Assembly (NCBI RefSeq): GCF_004005375.1
Contig: NZ_RZUF01000008.1
Span: 1-64,000, forward strand
Reading direction: 5' to 3'
DNA from: Rheinheimera sediminis
Lineage (GTDB): Bacteria > Pseudomonadota > Gammaproteobacteria > Enterobacterales > Alteromonadaceae
DNA: 64,000 bases
Shown here: piece after piece, positions 1-9,247 of the stretch
How positions within the stretch are numbered: position 1 is the first letter of the stretch
How the letters are laid out: each line of letters starts with the position of its first letter
Made by a program: the position numbers and the translations under genes
The notes under the pieces: generated by a model
Database searches by the model: none
Seen by the model: only the letters and a program-made list of their open reading frames with translations
Told to the model about the DNA's origin: nothing

Positions 1-2232
1 CTACCGCGCAGCACCGGCTTAAAAGCAGGCAGCAAGGCTTACAGCGTGAGGGTGAACAACTCCGCCAGAGATAGTGACCTTTATCGAGGAAAACTAAATA
101 TTATAAGTGATATTCCTCAAGTTAAATCAGTGTCCACCTCACCCGAACCTCTTACAGAAACAAAAGATTTTGTGATAAAAGTTCACTTTGATCGCGTGAT
201 AAACAATGCATACATCTCGATCAATTCGGCTAACAGAGAGAGCATGACAATAGATCTTGCGGATAAAAGAGTCGCGACGATCAAACTAAAAGCGTTAAAA
301 GCCGGGTCATATAAATATGAAGTTTTTCATGCATTAGATACAACCAGTATTTACAGAAATACGATTTCGGTTTACCCAGATCAGGATATTTGCAATGGGG
401 TTGTCTGCCAAGAGTATAAAAAAAGATTTGAACAGGAAATGACAATTTGCCTGGCAGAAAACAGTACGAAAACCATTTACCCAGTGCATCAAATTAATAA
501 TACCCGCATAGAAACTATTTTTCTTAATGACTCTATTTATGCACGAGCTAAATATGATGTAGATGCACATAGCGTTCTAGTCGCAGCACGAAGCCCTCTT
601 CCCGCTCCGCAGCACATGTATGAGTTTGCTCACAACTTGATCTCGGGGGTAGAGCTTTACACTGATTGGATGAAAATATCTTCTGGTTCATTCGGAGACA
701 AAAGAAGCCTGTGCGAAGCCAGCATACATTTGAATTTCATGCCTGAGATTGCTGCAAAGTTTCGCAGAGGATTTCTAGAAACAGCTGCATCAAACCTTAA
801 ATTATTTCAGGAAGCCGAATCGACCCAAGGTCTTGCCCTAAACCAAAATTTTATGGCTTCAGATGCTTTGGCTAAAGCAAAATTTCGCAGTAATGTTGTA
901 CTCGGGTTGAATGATGGCTTAATGGCAATTCGAAACCAGCAAATGGATGCTATGTCTCGAAGAGCATCTATTAGCTTCGCCATTTCGAGAACTGTTGGCC
1001 ATTTTATTACCGACGATCTTGAAGTCATTGAGCAATTAGCGGAGCTTCCACAACTTATTGATGAACTTAACAACTCACTAACCATGTATAAAGAGATTTT
1101 TCGCGATACTGATTTAGAGTCTCTACTTGGCCCTTTGGTCACTCTTATTGAAAATTCTCCAGAAGGTGGCTGGTTGGATTCTTTTGAACTGGAAAAAGTT
1201 ATAACATCAGCAGCCTTTAAAGAGACATTTGCGAAAGCCATAGGTTTAGATCTAAAAAAATCGGCAGGAATAAGAGCAATGTCATCTCCAGAATTCGCTT
1301 ATATACTTGGCTCAATGGGAGGCGAGGCGATTGTAGAGATTGCTCAAAAATTTGCCAGTCTAAAAGCGCTGAAAGAAATCCAGAAGAAAGCAGGCAAAGC
1401 AGTTGCCGGCGCTCTGGTTAAGACATTAGGTAAATCAGCGAGTATTATTTATAAAGCGTCTAATAAAGGATTTTCTAGTACTGAAAAGCTAATGCTCACA
1501 GGCGGGAATCCCTTAACTGAGATACTCAGTTTTCGAGATACACTTAATATCTTTTTTGAACCAGATGATGTAGATGCAAATGCTTTAGAAGCAGTGTCTT
1601 TAGACTTCCCCGATATACGTGGAAATGCACTCCGCTGCGGTACTCTCACTAATTCTATAATTACTAATTACCCGACGAGTTGTTTTGTACTTAATGGAAC
1701 TAAAATCGGCCACGGTAGATCTTTTAAATATGCGGTCACAGAAAATAGTTCGTTTTTTGAAAAAAATTATCGCGCTTTATTTTTGCACACTACAACGGCA
1801 AAAATAGACGGTTGCCAAGTGCATCATATCATTCCACAATCCCTAAAATTATTACTAAAAGTTGATACAAATAATTATTTTGCAGTGAATGACCAATCCA
1901 ATTTAATGGCGCTTCCTATGAATGACACAATAAAGAGTAAATGTGCACGTAATGGAAAAGCTGTCATTCATAATGGCTATCACAGCATCTATAATAAATT
2001 TGTTTCAGCAGCATTACGTGAAGACGATGGAGTAAGGATTATTGACGTAAGTGAGATGGTTATTATGAGAGAAATGTTAAGAGCAGCGCTAAGCGCTGGG
2101 CGTGGCTTATTTCCAATTTACAAAAAGGAGCTCAGTAAAGATCCTTTAGTTGAAAAAAACCTACAACGTAGACGCAGTACAAATACAATACAATTCATGA
2201 TTAAATACTATGAGTCTGTTTCAAAAGTATAA
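1..2232 (+). CDS. Large protein with C-terminal HNH/AHH-like nuclease domain (5' partial)
   Basis: The reading frame is open to the left edge (it begins LPRSTGLKAGSKAYS), so the gene starts outside the window and the GTG at 46 is not a true start. The first ~110 residues look like a beta-rich domain, followed by a mostly helical region with Ala/Lys-rich helices around codons 420-500. The last ~140 residues hold VHHIIPQSL (HH at about codons 608-609), then NLMALP and HNGYHSIYN. That spacing of His-His, Asn and His-x3-Tyr resembles the AHH/HNH (ENDO VII superfamily) nuclease domains found at the C-terminus of polymorphic toxins. Composition is AT-rich compared with the housekeeping genes further right, which suggests transfer. 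The nuclease assignment is motif-based; secretion route and target are unknown because the N-terminus is missing. The gene for the lipoprotein follows 35 bp downstream. Confidence 0.6.
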   Translation, partial: LPRSTGLKAGSKAYSVRVNNSARDSDLYRGKLNIISDIPQVKSVSTSPEPLTETKDFVIKVHFDRVINNAYISINSANRESMTIDLADKRVATIKLKALKAGSYKYEVFHALDTTSIYRNTISVYPDQDICNGVVCQEYKKRFEQEMTICLAENSTKTIYPVHQINNTRIETIFLNDSIYARAKYDVDAHSVLVAARSPLPAPQHMYEFAHNLISGVELYTDWMKISSGSFGDKRSLCEASIHLNFMPEIAAKFRRGFLETAASNLKLFQEAESTQGLALNQNFMASDALAKAKFRSNVVLGLNDGLMAIRNQQMDAMSRRASISFAISRTVGHFITDDLEVIEQLAELPQLIDELNNSLTMYKEIFRDTDLESLLGPLVTLIENSPEGGWLDSFELEKVITSAAFKETFAKAIGLDLKKSAGIRAMSSPEFAYILGSMGGEAIVEIAQKFASLKALKEIQKKAGKAVAGALVKTLGKSASIIYKASNKGFSSTEKLMLTGGNPLTEILSFRDTLNIFFEPDDVDANALEAVSLDFPDIRGNALRCGTLTNSIITNYPTSCFVLNGTKIGHGRSFKYAVTENSSFFEKNYRALFLHTTTAKIDGCQVHHIIPQSLKLLLKVDTNNYFAVNDQSNLMALPMNDTIKSKCARNGKAVIHNGYHSIYNKFVSAALREDDGVRIIDVSEMVIMREMLRAALSAGRGLFPIYKKELSKDPLVEKNLQRRRSTNTIQFMIKYYESVSKV

Positions 2233-2267
2233 ATAACAGTCAGTTTTAAAATTTAAGATGGTGTTTT

Positions 2268-3425
2268 ATGAACGAAACAGCTATATCCTTTAGATTTTTT
2301 CGTGCAACCGTTTTAATGATGGCGGTTTTATTATTTGCTACAGCTTGCGGTGGTGGGGAGAAAAGTAATGATCCGCCACCACCTAGCTCTGGTGTGCCAA
2401 GTCCTCCACCAGTAACGCAGCCACCAGTAACACCTCCCCCGCCTGTGGTTACACCACCCACCACACCTGTCCCGGTTATCGACGAGGACCATGTGTTTAT
2501 TATTTATGCTCGCTCTACACTTGAAGAAAGTGCCGCGGATGCAGGGATTATTAGAATAAACAATAAAAATATTTCAGAACAAGATTTTTACTATGTAGAA
2601 CTCGAACGGCAGGTCATCTATGTTTTATCCAAAAACCTATTAGCAACCGATAGCGACAATCATTTATATTTTGAAATACCTGTCACATACAATGAATTAT
2701 CTGGACTTACTGCATATATTGACGTCAACATATCTACACTAGAAAAAAATATAGTGTATACATCTATCTACCATACGGCGGCTTCTGACATTCTAAAACA
2801 TGTAAAATCAGAAGGTTTAGACTATGAAAAAGTCGCAGAATTTCTCGACCTGTCAGGCTCCTTAAGTAATTTAAATGAATTGTCGAGCGTTGCAAATACG
2901 TCTTACCCAAGAAGCCTACTCGACCAATATCTATTTTTTGCATCGAACTCTAATTACGCCGGTGTAAAAAAAGTTTTAGAAGATATATCGAATGCTGCTC
3001 AAGAACTTCATTTTACCGTAGAATCAGGCCTCGCTAAGTTACCTGAAAAAACTATTGAAATTGAAGTTGGCGCTGTTTTAGGGGTGATGATGTTATGCCC
3101 TAATAAAGCCTTTAACGGTATTGATTATTTAGAATTAACAGCTGTTATAGATTTAAATTCTAATGATGAGCAATGTCTGTATAAATATGCATTTTGCTAT
3201 GAGGGTTCTGAAGAAGTTGAGCCAGTTTGCGGATCGTTTAAAGAAGCAAAACTAACACACAATTACAATAAAGAAACAATACAAATACAATTGTCAGTAA
3301 GAGACTCAAAAACAGATGAACTATTTACACGCGCAACTGAATTAAGCTTGGGCAAACCCGACAAGGTTAGGCAGATAGTTTATTGTGCATTGCTGCGACA
3401 AAATAACTACAGCTGCGAGAGTTAG
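2268..3425 (+). CDS. Proline-rich lipoprotein of unknown function
   Basis: Not recognised as a known family. The N-terminus is a lipoprotein signal: positively charged start, hydrophobic core and lipobox ATAC with the lipidated Cys at residue 27, followed by GGGEKSND. Residues ~35-70 are a Pro/Thr/Val linker of PPPP and PPVT runs, as in surface or periplasm-spanning lipoproteins. The remaining ~310 residues are an acidic mixed alpha/beta domain with four Cys near the C-terminus (LCPN, QCLYKYAFC, PVCG). It lies 35 bp downstream of the nuclease-like gene on the same strand and shares its AT-rich composition, so the two are probably co-transcribed. A periplasmic partner or immunity role is possible by position only; nothing in the sequence proves it. 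It converges with manB. Confidence 0.75.
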   Translation: MNETAISFRFFRATVLMMAVLLFATACGGGEKSNDPPPPSSGVPSPPPVTQPPVTPPPPVVTPPTTPVPVIDEDHVFIIYARSTLEESAADAGIIRINNKNISEQDFYYVELERQVIYVLSKNLLATDSDNHLYFEIPVTYNELSGLTAYIDVNISTLEKNIVYTSIYHTAASDILKHVKSEGLDYEKVAEFLDLSGSLSNLNELSSVANTSYPRSLLDQYLFFASNSNYAGVKKVLEDISNAAQELHFTVESGLAKLPEKTIEIEVGAVLGVMMLCPNKAFNGIDYLELTAVIDLNSNDEQCLYKYAFCYEGSEEVEPVCGSFKEAKLTHNYNKETIQIQLSVRDSKTDELFTRATELSLGKPDKVRQIVYCALLRQNNYSCES

Positions 3426-3442
3426 TTTTGACTTTGTATAGA

Positions 3443-3542
3443 TGGAATTCGTCAGGGTCAGGCCTTGAATGTTGATTCAACATTCAATGGAATTCGTCAG
3501 GGTCAGGCCTTGAATGTTGATTCAACATTCAAGGCCTGACCC
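3443..3542. repeat. GGGGTCAG-family palindrome with duplicated left arm
   Basis: A 45-bp unit beginning TGGAATTCGTCAGGGTCAGG occurs twice in tandem (3443 and 3488). The second copy closes into a near-perfect hairpin at 3500-3542 with 21-bp arms and a single central T. The right arm contains the stop codon of manB (minus strand). It sits between the convergent 3' ends of the lipoprotein gene and manB and may act as a bidirectional terminator. Confidence 0.9.
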
Positions 3543-4944
3543 CCTGAAGGGTTTGGCGGACTAATTCTTGCGCTGCTTGTTCTGAGCAGGATTCGGCGTA
3601 GCAACGCAGTTCAGGAGCATTGCCCGATGGGCGCAAGTGGATGATATCCTGGTTGGCTAAGGTTAAGCGTAAACCGTCGGTTTGATTAACCTCGCTGATG
3701 CTGCTGTCCACAAAACCTAGCTGCTGTAAAAACAACTCTGGCGCTGCTGCGGCTTGCGCCAATATGGCCTTGCTTGCTTCAGTGGCAAAATTGGTAATGC
3801 GGTCGCTGGCAGTGTATCGCGCTGGCAAGCTGGCTAACAAAGCAGAAACACTGCCCTGCCCCGCTAGTGCCAAAGCCGCCAACGCAGGCAATACAGCATC
3901 ACGGGTTGGTAAAGCGGCCAGCTCTGCTGCACCAATCTGCACTGAGCTGCCCAGCAGGAAACCGCCATTGGCTTCAAAGCCAGCATAGGTTTTGTAGTCT
4001 GCGGCTAAATCGTTAAAAGCGGCAATAACATAAGGCGAACCTATACGGGTGCGCAGCACAGTGCTGAAGCTGCCGGTCTTTTCAATAGCAGTATTGCAGC
4101 TCACAGGCACAGCCAAAGCTTCAACAGCTAAATAGCGGGCAGCCAGTAAGCAGAGTAAATCGCCACGCAGCCAATTGCCTGCCTCATCAGCCAACAAAGG
4201 CCTGTCGCCGTCACCATCTGTGGAGAAAATAGCATCCAACTTGTGCTCTGCCGCCCATAGCCTGGCTTTAGCTCTGTCTTCTTCTGACACTGCTTCCGTG
4301 TCTATAGGCACAAAATGATCGGTGCGCTCCAGCGTGATCACTTCAGCACCCAAGGCACTAAATAACTGATTGTATAAATCACGGCCTGCGCTGGAATGCT
4401 GGTAAATACCTATGCGCTTGCCCTGCAATAAGTTGGCAGGAAACACCTGTAGATAGCGCTCTATATAAGCTGCTGCCCCTGAGGTGTTGATCTGCAGTGT
4501 CTGCAAGGCTGTAATGGCTTCAAATTCGGTTTCAGAATGAATAATGGCAAACTCGTCTTGCTTGCTAATTTCACCATCCGGCCGGTAAAACTTTAAACCG
4601 TTGCGATCAAAAGGAATATGACTACCTGTAACCATAATGGCTGGAATAGCCTGCTGCATAGCGACAAAAGCCAATGCAGGTGTAGGTAACACACCATAAA
4701 ATATAGCTGTTAAGCCAGCCTGCTGAGCCGCCACAGCACAAGCTTGCGCCATATGTAAACTGCTTGGCCTGTTGTCGATACCAATAGCAACAGTATCAAA
4801 ATGAAAAGCTGGCCGCATTTGAGCAACAAAAGCATGAGTAAAAGCGGCACAGACATCAGTGGTAAATTGAGTAACTAGACCACGGGCGCCACTGGTACCA
4901 AAAGCAATTCCGCTATTGGCGATAACGTCCATTGTATTAAGCAT
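3529..4944 (-). CDS. manB: Phosphomannomutase
   Basis: Converts mannose-6-phosphate to mannose-1-phosphate in the cytoplasm, feeding GDP-mannose synthesis with the nearby ManC. It belongs to the alpha-D-phosphohexomutase family: an N-terminal FGTSGARG loop, the active-site serine in TGSHIPFDRNG (about Ser108), the metal-binding loop DGDGDRP (about 243-249) and the phosphate-binding RPSGNAPELR loop near the C-terminus. Length 471 aa is normal. The ATG at 4944 has a good AGGAGT Shine-Dalgarno. The C-terminus reads QGVRP-stop, and the last codons and stop come from the dispersed palindrome at 3500-3542. It is separated from manC by a 1.2 kb palindromic array, so co-transcription with the rest of the locus is uncertain. 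Phosphoglucomutase activity cannot be excluded from sequence. Confidence 0.9.
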   Translation of the reverse strand: MLNTMDVIANSGIAFGTSGARGLVTQFTTDVCAAFTHAFVAQMRPAFHFDTVAIGIDNRPSSLHMAQACAVAAQQAGLTAIFYGVLPTPALAFVAMQQAIPAIMVTGSHIPFDRNGLKFYRPDGEISKQDEFAIIHSETEFEAITALQTLQINTSGAAAYIERYLQVFPANLLQGKRIGIYQHSSAGRDLYNQLFSALGAEVITLERTDHFVPIDTEAVSEEDRAKARLWAAEHKLDAIFSTDGDGDRPLLADEAGNWLRGDLLCLLAARYLAVEALAVPVSCNTAIEKTGSFSTVLRTRIGSPYVIAAFNDLAADYKTYAGFEANGGFLLGSSVQIGAAELAALPTRDAVLPALAALALAGQGSVSALLASLPARYTASDRITNFATEASKAILAQAAAAPELFLQQLGFVDSSISEVNQTDGLRLTLANQDIIHLRPSGNAPELRCYAESCSEQAAQELVRQTLQGVRP

Positions 4945-4979
4945 GGTGACTCCTGGTTTTGCTGATTCTTTGTTTACGA

Positions 4980-4993
4980 ATGGGGTCAGGCCC
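4980..4993. repeat. Left half of a GGGGTCAG palindrome
   Basis: TGGGGTCAGGC matches the outer left arm of the dispersed palindrome and then stops abruptly before the tandem array. The matching right half lies on the far side of the array at 6259-6283. Confidence 0.6.
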
Positions 4994-5010
4994 CCAATGT
5001 TCCCCGGATT

Positions 5011-6245
5011 ACTGTAGGGGCGACCTTTATGGTCGCCCGTGGTATTAAACCAATATCCGGCACACGTTTGGCTGACAATTCACGGGCGGGGTAAACCCCG
5101 CCCCTACAATGTATTTCCATAAATCCAGATACTGTAGAGGCGACCTTTATGGTAGCCCGTGGTTTTAAACCAATATCCGGCACACGTTTGGCTGACCATT
5201 CACGGGCGGAGTAAACCCCGCCCCTACAATGAATTTCCATAAATCCAGATTACTGTAGGGGCGACCTTTATGGTCGCCCGTGGTTTTAAACAAATATCCG
5301 GCACACGTTTGGCCGACCATTCACGGGCGGGGTAAACACCACCCCTACAATGTATTTGCATTGATCCGGATTATCGTAGGGGCGACCTTTATGGTCGCCC
5401 GTGGTATTAAACCAATACCTGGCATGCGTTTGGCCGACCATTCGGGCGGAGTAAACCCCGCCCCTACAATGTATTTCCATAAATCCGGATTACTGTAGGG
5501 GCGACCTTTATGGTCGCCCGTGGTTTTAAACCAATATCCGGCACACGTTTGGCCGACCATTCACGGGCGGGGTAAACCCCGCCCCTACAATGTACTTCCA
5601 TAAATCAAGATTACTGTAGGGGCGACCTTTATGGTCGTCCGTGGTATTAAACCAATACCTGGCATGCGTTTGGCCGACCATTCGGGCGGAGTAAACCCCG
5701 CCCCTACAATGTATTTCTATAAATCCGGATTACTGTAGGGGCGACCTTTATGGTCGCCCGTGGTTTTAAACCAATATCCGGCACACGTTTGGCCGACCAT
5801 TCACGGGCGGGGTAAACCCCGCCCCTACAATGTACTTCCATAAATCAAGATTACTGTAGGGGCGACCTTTATGGTCGTCCGTGGTATTAAACCAATACCT
5901 GGCATGCGTTTGGCCGACCATTCGGGCGGAGTAAACCCCGCCCCTACAATGTATTTCTATAAATCCGGATTACTGTAGGGGCGACCTTTATGGTCGCCCG
6001 TGGTTTTAAACCAATATCCGGCACACGTTTGGCCGACCATTCACGGGCGGGGTAAACCCCGCCCCTACAATGTATTTCCATAAATCCGGATTACTGTAGG
6101 GCGACCTTTATGGTCGTGAGTGGTTTTAAACCAATATCCGGCACACGTTTGGCTGACCATTCACGGGAGGGGTAAACCCAGCCCCTACAATGAATTTCCA
6201 TAAATCAAGATTACTGTAGGGGCGACCTTTATGGTCGCCCGTAAA
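5011..6245. repeat. Tandem array of ~120-bp palindromic units
   Basis: About ten complete units plus a partial one start at 5011, 5131, 5252, 5373, 5492, 5613, 5732, 5853, 5972, 6093 and 6213, a period of 119-121 bp. Each unit joins two inverted repeats, a TAGGGGCGACC/GGTCGCCC hairpin and a GGGCGGGGTAAACCCCGCCC hairpin, separated by ~40-bp spacers (for example TTTTAAACCAATATCCGGCA). Two unit subtypes alternate, and 5581-5820 is repeated exactly at 5821-6060. Short open frames run through it on both strands but are artefacts of the repeats. It fills the manC-manB interval; no gene is seen here. Confidence 0.97.
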
Positions 6246-6258
6246 ACCTGACACCAAT

Positions 6259-6283
6259 GATTCAACATTCAAGGCCTGACCCC
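6259..6283. repeat. Right half of a GGGGTCAG palindrome after manC
   Basis: ATTCAACATTCAAGGCC followed by TGACCCC is the complete right arm of the dispersed palindrome with no left arm next to it. It ends 6 bp before the manC stop codon (minus strand). The 4980-4993 left half lies at the other end of the tandem array. Confidence 0.75.
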
Positions 6284-6289
6284 GTTTAT

Positions 6290-7747
6290 TCACACCCGGC
6301 CGTATTTATCGGAGAAACGTACTATGTCGTCTTCGCCTAAATAACTGCCCGACTGAACTTCAATCAGTTCCAGCGGCACTTTGCCTGGGTTTTCCAGCGC
6401 GTGAACTGCGGTAATAGGAATATAAACCGATTGATTTTCGGATAAATATTGATCTTTGCCGTCTATGGTAACCAAAGCTGTACCAGCAACCACTATCCAG
6501 TGTTCAGCGCGGTGGTGGTGCATTTGCACTGAAAGCTTAGCGCCAGGTTTTACCGTAATACGCTTCACCTGAAAACGTTGGCCATTGTCGACCGAATCGT
6601 ATTTACCCCAAGGCCTATACACTTCACGATGAAAGTTTACTTCAGTGCGTTCAGCCGCTTTTAGCTGGTTAACTATATGTTTTACGTCCTGAGTACAGTC
6701 TTTATGCGCTACCAAAATAGCGTCTTTGGTGTTCACAATCACCAGGTCGCTCACACCTACAGTAGCCACCATTTTGTCGTCAGAATGCACGTACAAGTCA
6801 TGCGAATTGTGACTAAAGACCTCACCACGCAACACATTGTTTTCTGCGTCTTTGGTCGCTACCTGCCACAAAGCCGCAAAGCCACCTACGTCATTCCAAC
6901 CTGCGTCCAAAGGAACTACTACTGCATCCTGAGTTTTCTCCATCACTGCATAGTCGATAGAGTCATCAGGGCAAGCCAAAAAGGCTTCTTTGTCAATGCG
7001 GATAAAATCAAGGTCGGCCGTTAAATTTGCAACAGCGCGCTCACAGGCCTGATAAATATCTGGTCTGTGTAGCTTTAACTCTACTAAATAGCGTGAAGCT
7101 TTAAATAAAAACATACCACTGTTCCAGTAGTATTCACCGCTTGCTAAATAGCCTTGAGCTGTAGCCGCATCTGGTTTTTCTACAAAAGCCGCTACTGCAT
7201 AAGTTGATTGCTCGCCTGACTGCGCGCTTTGTTCCGGCGCATTGGCAGCATTGGCAGCAACAGCCTCACCCCGGCGAATATAACCATAACCAGTTTCAGC
7301 ATGGCCAGGCACTATGCCAAAGGTAACCAGCTTGCCCGCTTGCGCCAGAACTGTCGCCTGAGCTACTGCGGCATGAAAGGCTGGCACGTTTTGGATCACA
7401 TGGTCGGCGGCCAGTACTAACAACAGAGGGTCGTCGCCTTTTGCAACAGCAGTAAAGGCAGCCAGCGCTATAGCAGGTGCTGTATTACGCCCTGCCGGCT
7501 CCAATAAAATTTGTGCATTGGCTATATGCAGCTGCTTTACCTGTTCAGCGGTAATAAAGCGGTTGTCTTCATTGCAAATAACCATAGCAGGCTGATGGGC
7601 CAAGCCCTTTAAACGCAACAAGGTTTCCTGCAGCATGCTGTGTTCACCACAAAGCGGAATAAACTGCTTAGGGTAGTTACTGCGCGACAAAGGCCATAAA
7701 CGAGTGCCCATGCCACCGGCCATAATAATTGGAAATAGCACTTCCAT
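6290..7747 (-). CDS. manC: Mannose-1-phosphate guanylyltransferase / mannose-6-phosphate isomerase
   Basis: Bifunctional enzyme making GDP-mannose: the N-terminal ~350 residues are a nucleotidyltransferase with [21 protein letters not shown] at residues ~9-29 (signature loop and Lys), and the C-terminal ~110 residues are a cupin mannose-6-phosphate isomerase domain with the metal-binding [10 protein letters not shown] motif. Length 485 aa is typical of the CpsB/ManC/AlgA family. The linker near residues 165-185 is Ala/Gln-rich and slightly expanded. It lies downstream of rmlD on the same strand, with a perfect palindrome between them, and is followed by a half palindrome. The Shine-Dalgarno before ATG 7747 is poorly spaced, so the level of translation may depend on upstream coupling. 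Confidence 0.95.
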   Translation of the reverse strand: MEVLFPIIMAGGMGTRLWPLSRSNYPKQFIPLCGEHSMLQETLLRLKGLAHQPAMVICNEDNRFITAEQVKQLHIANAQILLEPAGRNTAPAIALAAFTAVAKGDDPLLLVLAADHVIQNVPAFHAAVAQATVLAQAGKLVTFGIVPGHAETGYGYIRRGEAVAANAANAPEQSAQSGEQSTYAVAAFVEKPDAATAQGYLASGEYYWNSGMFLFKASRYLVELKLHRPDIYQACERAVANLTADLDFIRIDKEAFLACPDDSIDYAVMEKTQDAVVVPLDAGWNDVGGFAALWQVATKDAENNVLRGEVFSHNSHDLYVHSDDKMVATVGVSDLVIVNTKDAILVAHKDCTQDVKHIVNQLKAAERTEVNFHREVYRPWGKYDSVDNGQRFQVKRITVKPGAKLSVQMHHHRAEHWIVVAGTALVTIDGKDQYLSENQSVYIPITAVHALENPGKVPLELIEVQSGSYLGEDDIVRFSDKYGRV

Positions 7748-7765
7748 CCCTCGGGTTCATCCTTC

Positions 7766-7810
7766 GGGGTCAGGCCTTGAATTTTGAATCAAAATTCAAG
7801 GCCTGACCCC
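7766..7810. repeat. GGGGTCAG-family perfect palindrome at the rmlD 3' end
   Basis: Two perfect 22-bp arms flank a single central A. The core reads GAATTTTGA instead of the usual GAATGTTGA, and the matching change is present in the other arm. It contains the rmlD stop codon and lies between rmlD and manC, both on the minus strand. Confidence 0.95.
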
Positions 7811-8674
7811 ACTAACTACATGCGACAAAGCGTTTTGCCAATCTGACGGCAAAACGCCAAATGAGTCGAGCATTTTTGCTGTACTTAAAACGGAGAAAGC
7901 AGGCCGACGTGCTGGGGTTGGGTATTCACTGGTTGGAATAGGTTGTACCACCACATCCTTTAGTAAAACTCCATGCTCTTTCGCTGCAGCGAACACCTGT
8001 TGAGCAAATTCAAACCAACTTACCGCCTTATCGCCACAAAAATGATAAACACCTCCGTCACGACCCGAATCAGCTACTTTTAACACAATGTCTTTAATAG
8101 CGGCAGCAATATCACCTGCATAGGTAGGGCAACCAACCTGATCAGCAACTACTTTTAGCTCATCTCTTTGCGCGCCTAATCGCAACATTGTTTTCACAAA
8201 ATTACTACCGTACTCGCTAAAAACCCAAGCAGTACGAATAATAATTGCAGCGGGATAAGCCTGCAAAACAACGATTTCACCAGCAAGTTTAGTTTTACCA
8301 TAAACGCTGGTTGGATTTACTGAATCGGTCTCAACATAAGGCCTTGTTGCCGTACCATCAAATACATAATCTGTTGATACATGAATAAAACCAGCCTTAT
8401 TCGCACTACACCATAGGGCTATTGCTTCAGGGCTACTGGCATTAATAAGCTGAGCCAACTCAGGTTCGGCTTCGGCTTTGTCTACTGCTGTGTAAGCCGC
8501 CGCATTGATCACAAAATCTGGCTTCAAATTGTCTAGCTTTTGACAAATATGTTCAGGTTCTGACAAATCAACAAGAGCCCTGTCAGCAAAAACAACGTCG
8601 TGCTCACTAGCTTGAAACACATCAGCCAGGCATTTGCCTAGCTGACCATTAGCACCTGTGACTAAAATTTTCAT
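7796..8674 (-). CDS. rmlD: dTDP-4-dehydrorhamnose reductase
   Basis: Last step of dTDP-L-rhamnose synthesis: NAD(P)H-dependent reduction of dTDP-4-keto-L-rhamnose. An extended SDR fold is shown by the N-terminal GANGQLG dinucleotide loop, the catalytic YGKTK (Tyr-x3-Lys) with the upstream STDYVF serine/threonine, and the family segment RTAWVFSEYGSNFV. At 292 aa it is near the normal length. Its ATG overlaps the rmlC stop by 4 bp, indicating translational coupling in an rmlB-A-C-D operon. The final residues SGVRP and the stop codon are contributed by the dispersed palindrome at 7766-7810, so the native C-terminus has been replaced or trimmed. Confidence 0.95.
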   Translation of the reverse strand: MKILVTGANGQLGKCLADVFQASEHDVVFADRALVDLSEPEHICQKLDNLKPDFVINAAAYTAVDKAEAEPELAQLINASSPEAIALWCSANKAGFIHVSTDYVFDGTATRPYVETDSVNPTSVYGKTKLAGEIVVLQAYPAAIIIRTAWVFSEYGSNFVKTMLRLGAQRDELKVVADQVGCPTYAGDIAAAIKDIVLKVADSGRDGGVYHFCGDKAVSWFEFAQQVFAAAKEHGVLLKDVVVQPIPTSEYPTPARRPAFSVLSTAKMLDSFGVLPSDWQNALSHVVSGVRP

Positions 8675-9228
8675 AACAAAGCCAGCTCCTCTCGAAGCGC
8701 TTTTAAAGAACCAGCAGCACTATCTTTGGCTGATAATTTAAAATCCAGATCCAGCTCAGGCCATTGAATAGCCAAATCCGGGTCATTCCAGCTTAACGAG
8801 CCTTCATCTGAAGGGTCGTAATAATCTGTACACTTATATTCAAAATCGGCCATGTCGGATAACACCACAAAACCATGAGCAAAACCTGGTGGCACCCAAA
8901 ACTGCTTTTTATTTTCCTCGGACAGAATTAAACCATACCATTGGCCAAAACTAGCTGAAGCAGGCCTAATGTCTACTGCCACGTCGAATACTTCTCCACG
9001 AACCACCCGAACCAGCTTGCCTTGAGGGCGTTTTTTTTGAAAATGCAAACCACGCAACACGCCTTTTGCAGAGCGTGAATGGTTATCCTGAACAAAAGGC
9101 AAATCAATACCAGCCAGCTCAGCGTAACGGCTTGCACTAAATGTTTCTAAGAAAAAGCCACGTTCATCACCAAATACTTTAGGCTCTATCACCACGCAGC
9201 CTTGTAAACCTGTTTCTATCACCTTCAT
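8671..9228 (-). CDS. rmlC: dTDP-4-dehydrorhamnose 3,5-epimerase
   Basis: Double epimerisation of dTDP-4-keto-6-deoxyglucose in the rhamnose pathway. Cupin-type fold of 185 aa, as usual for RmlC. Recognisable family segments are FGDERGFFLETF near residue 20, the catalytic His region QDNHSRSAKGVLRGLHFQ at ~48-65, and VPPGFAHGFVVLS at ~112-124, with the conserved Tyr in the YKCTDYYDP segment. It lies between rmlA (18 bp upstream) and rmlD (4-bp overlap) in the same operon. The ATG at 9228 is preceded by a GGGGC stretch that may serve as ribosome-binding site. Confidence 0.96.
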   Translation of the reverse strand: MKVIETGLQGCVVIEPKVFGDERGFFLETFSASRYAELAGIDLPFVQDNHSRSAKGVLRGLHFQKKRPQGKLVRVVRGEVFDVAVDIRPASASFGQWYGLILSEENKKQFWVPPGFAHGFVVLSDMADFEYKCTDYYDPSDEGSLSWNDPDLAIQWPELDLDFKLSAKDSAAGSLKALREELALL

Positions 9229-9247
9229 AAACTAATAGCCCCTAAGC

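Noticed and set aside
4986-5560. Open frames of 64-84 codons on both strands in the 5 kb array
   Set aside because: They follow the repeat period and share peptide repeats by construction; no ribosome-binding site or family match.
5011-6245. CRISPR array
   Set aside because: Units of ~120 bp contain two hairpins with near-identical spacers; there is no short direct repeat with unique spacers and no cas gene.
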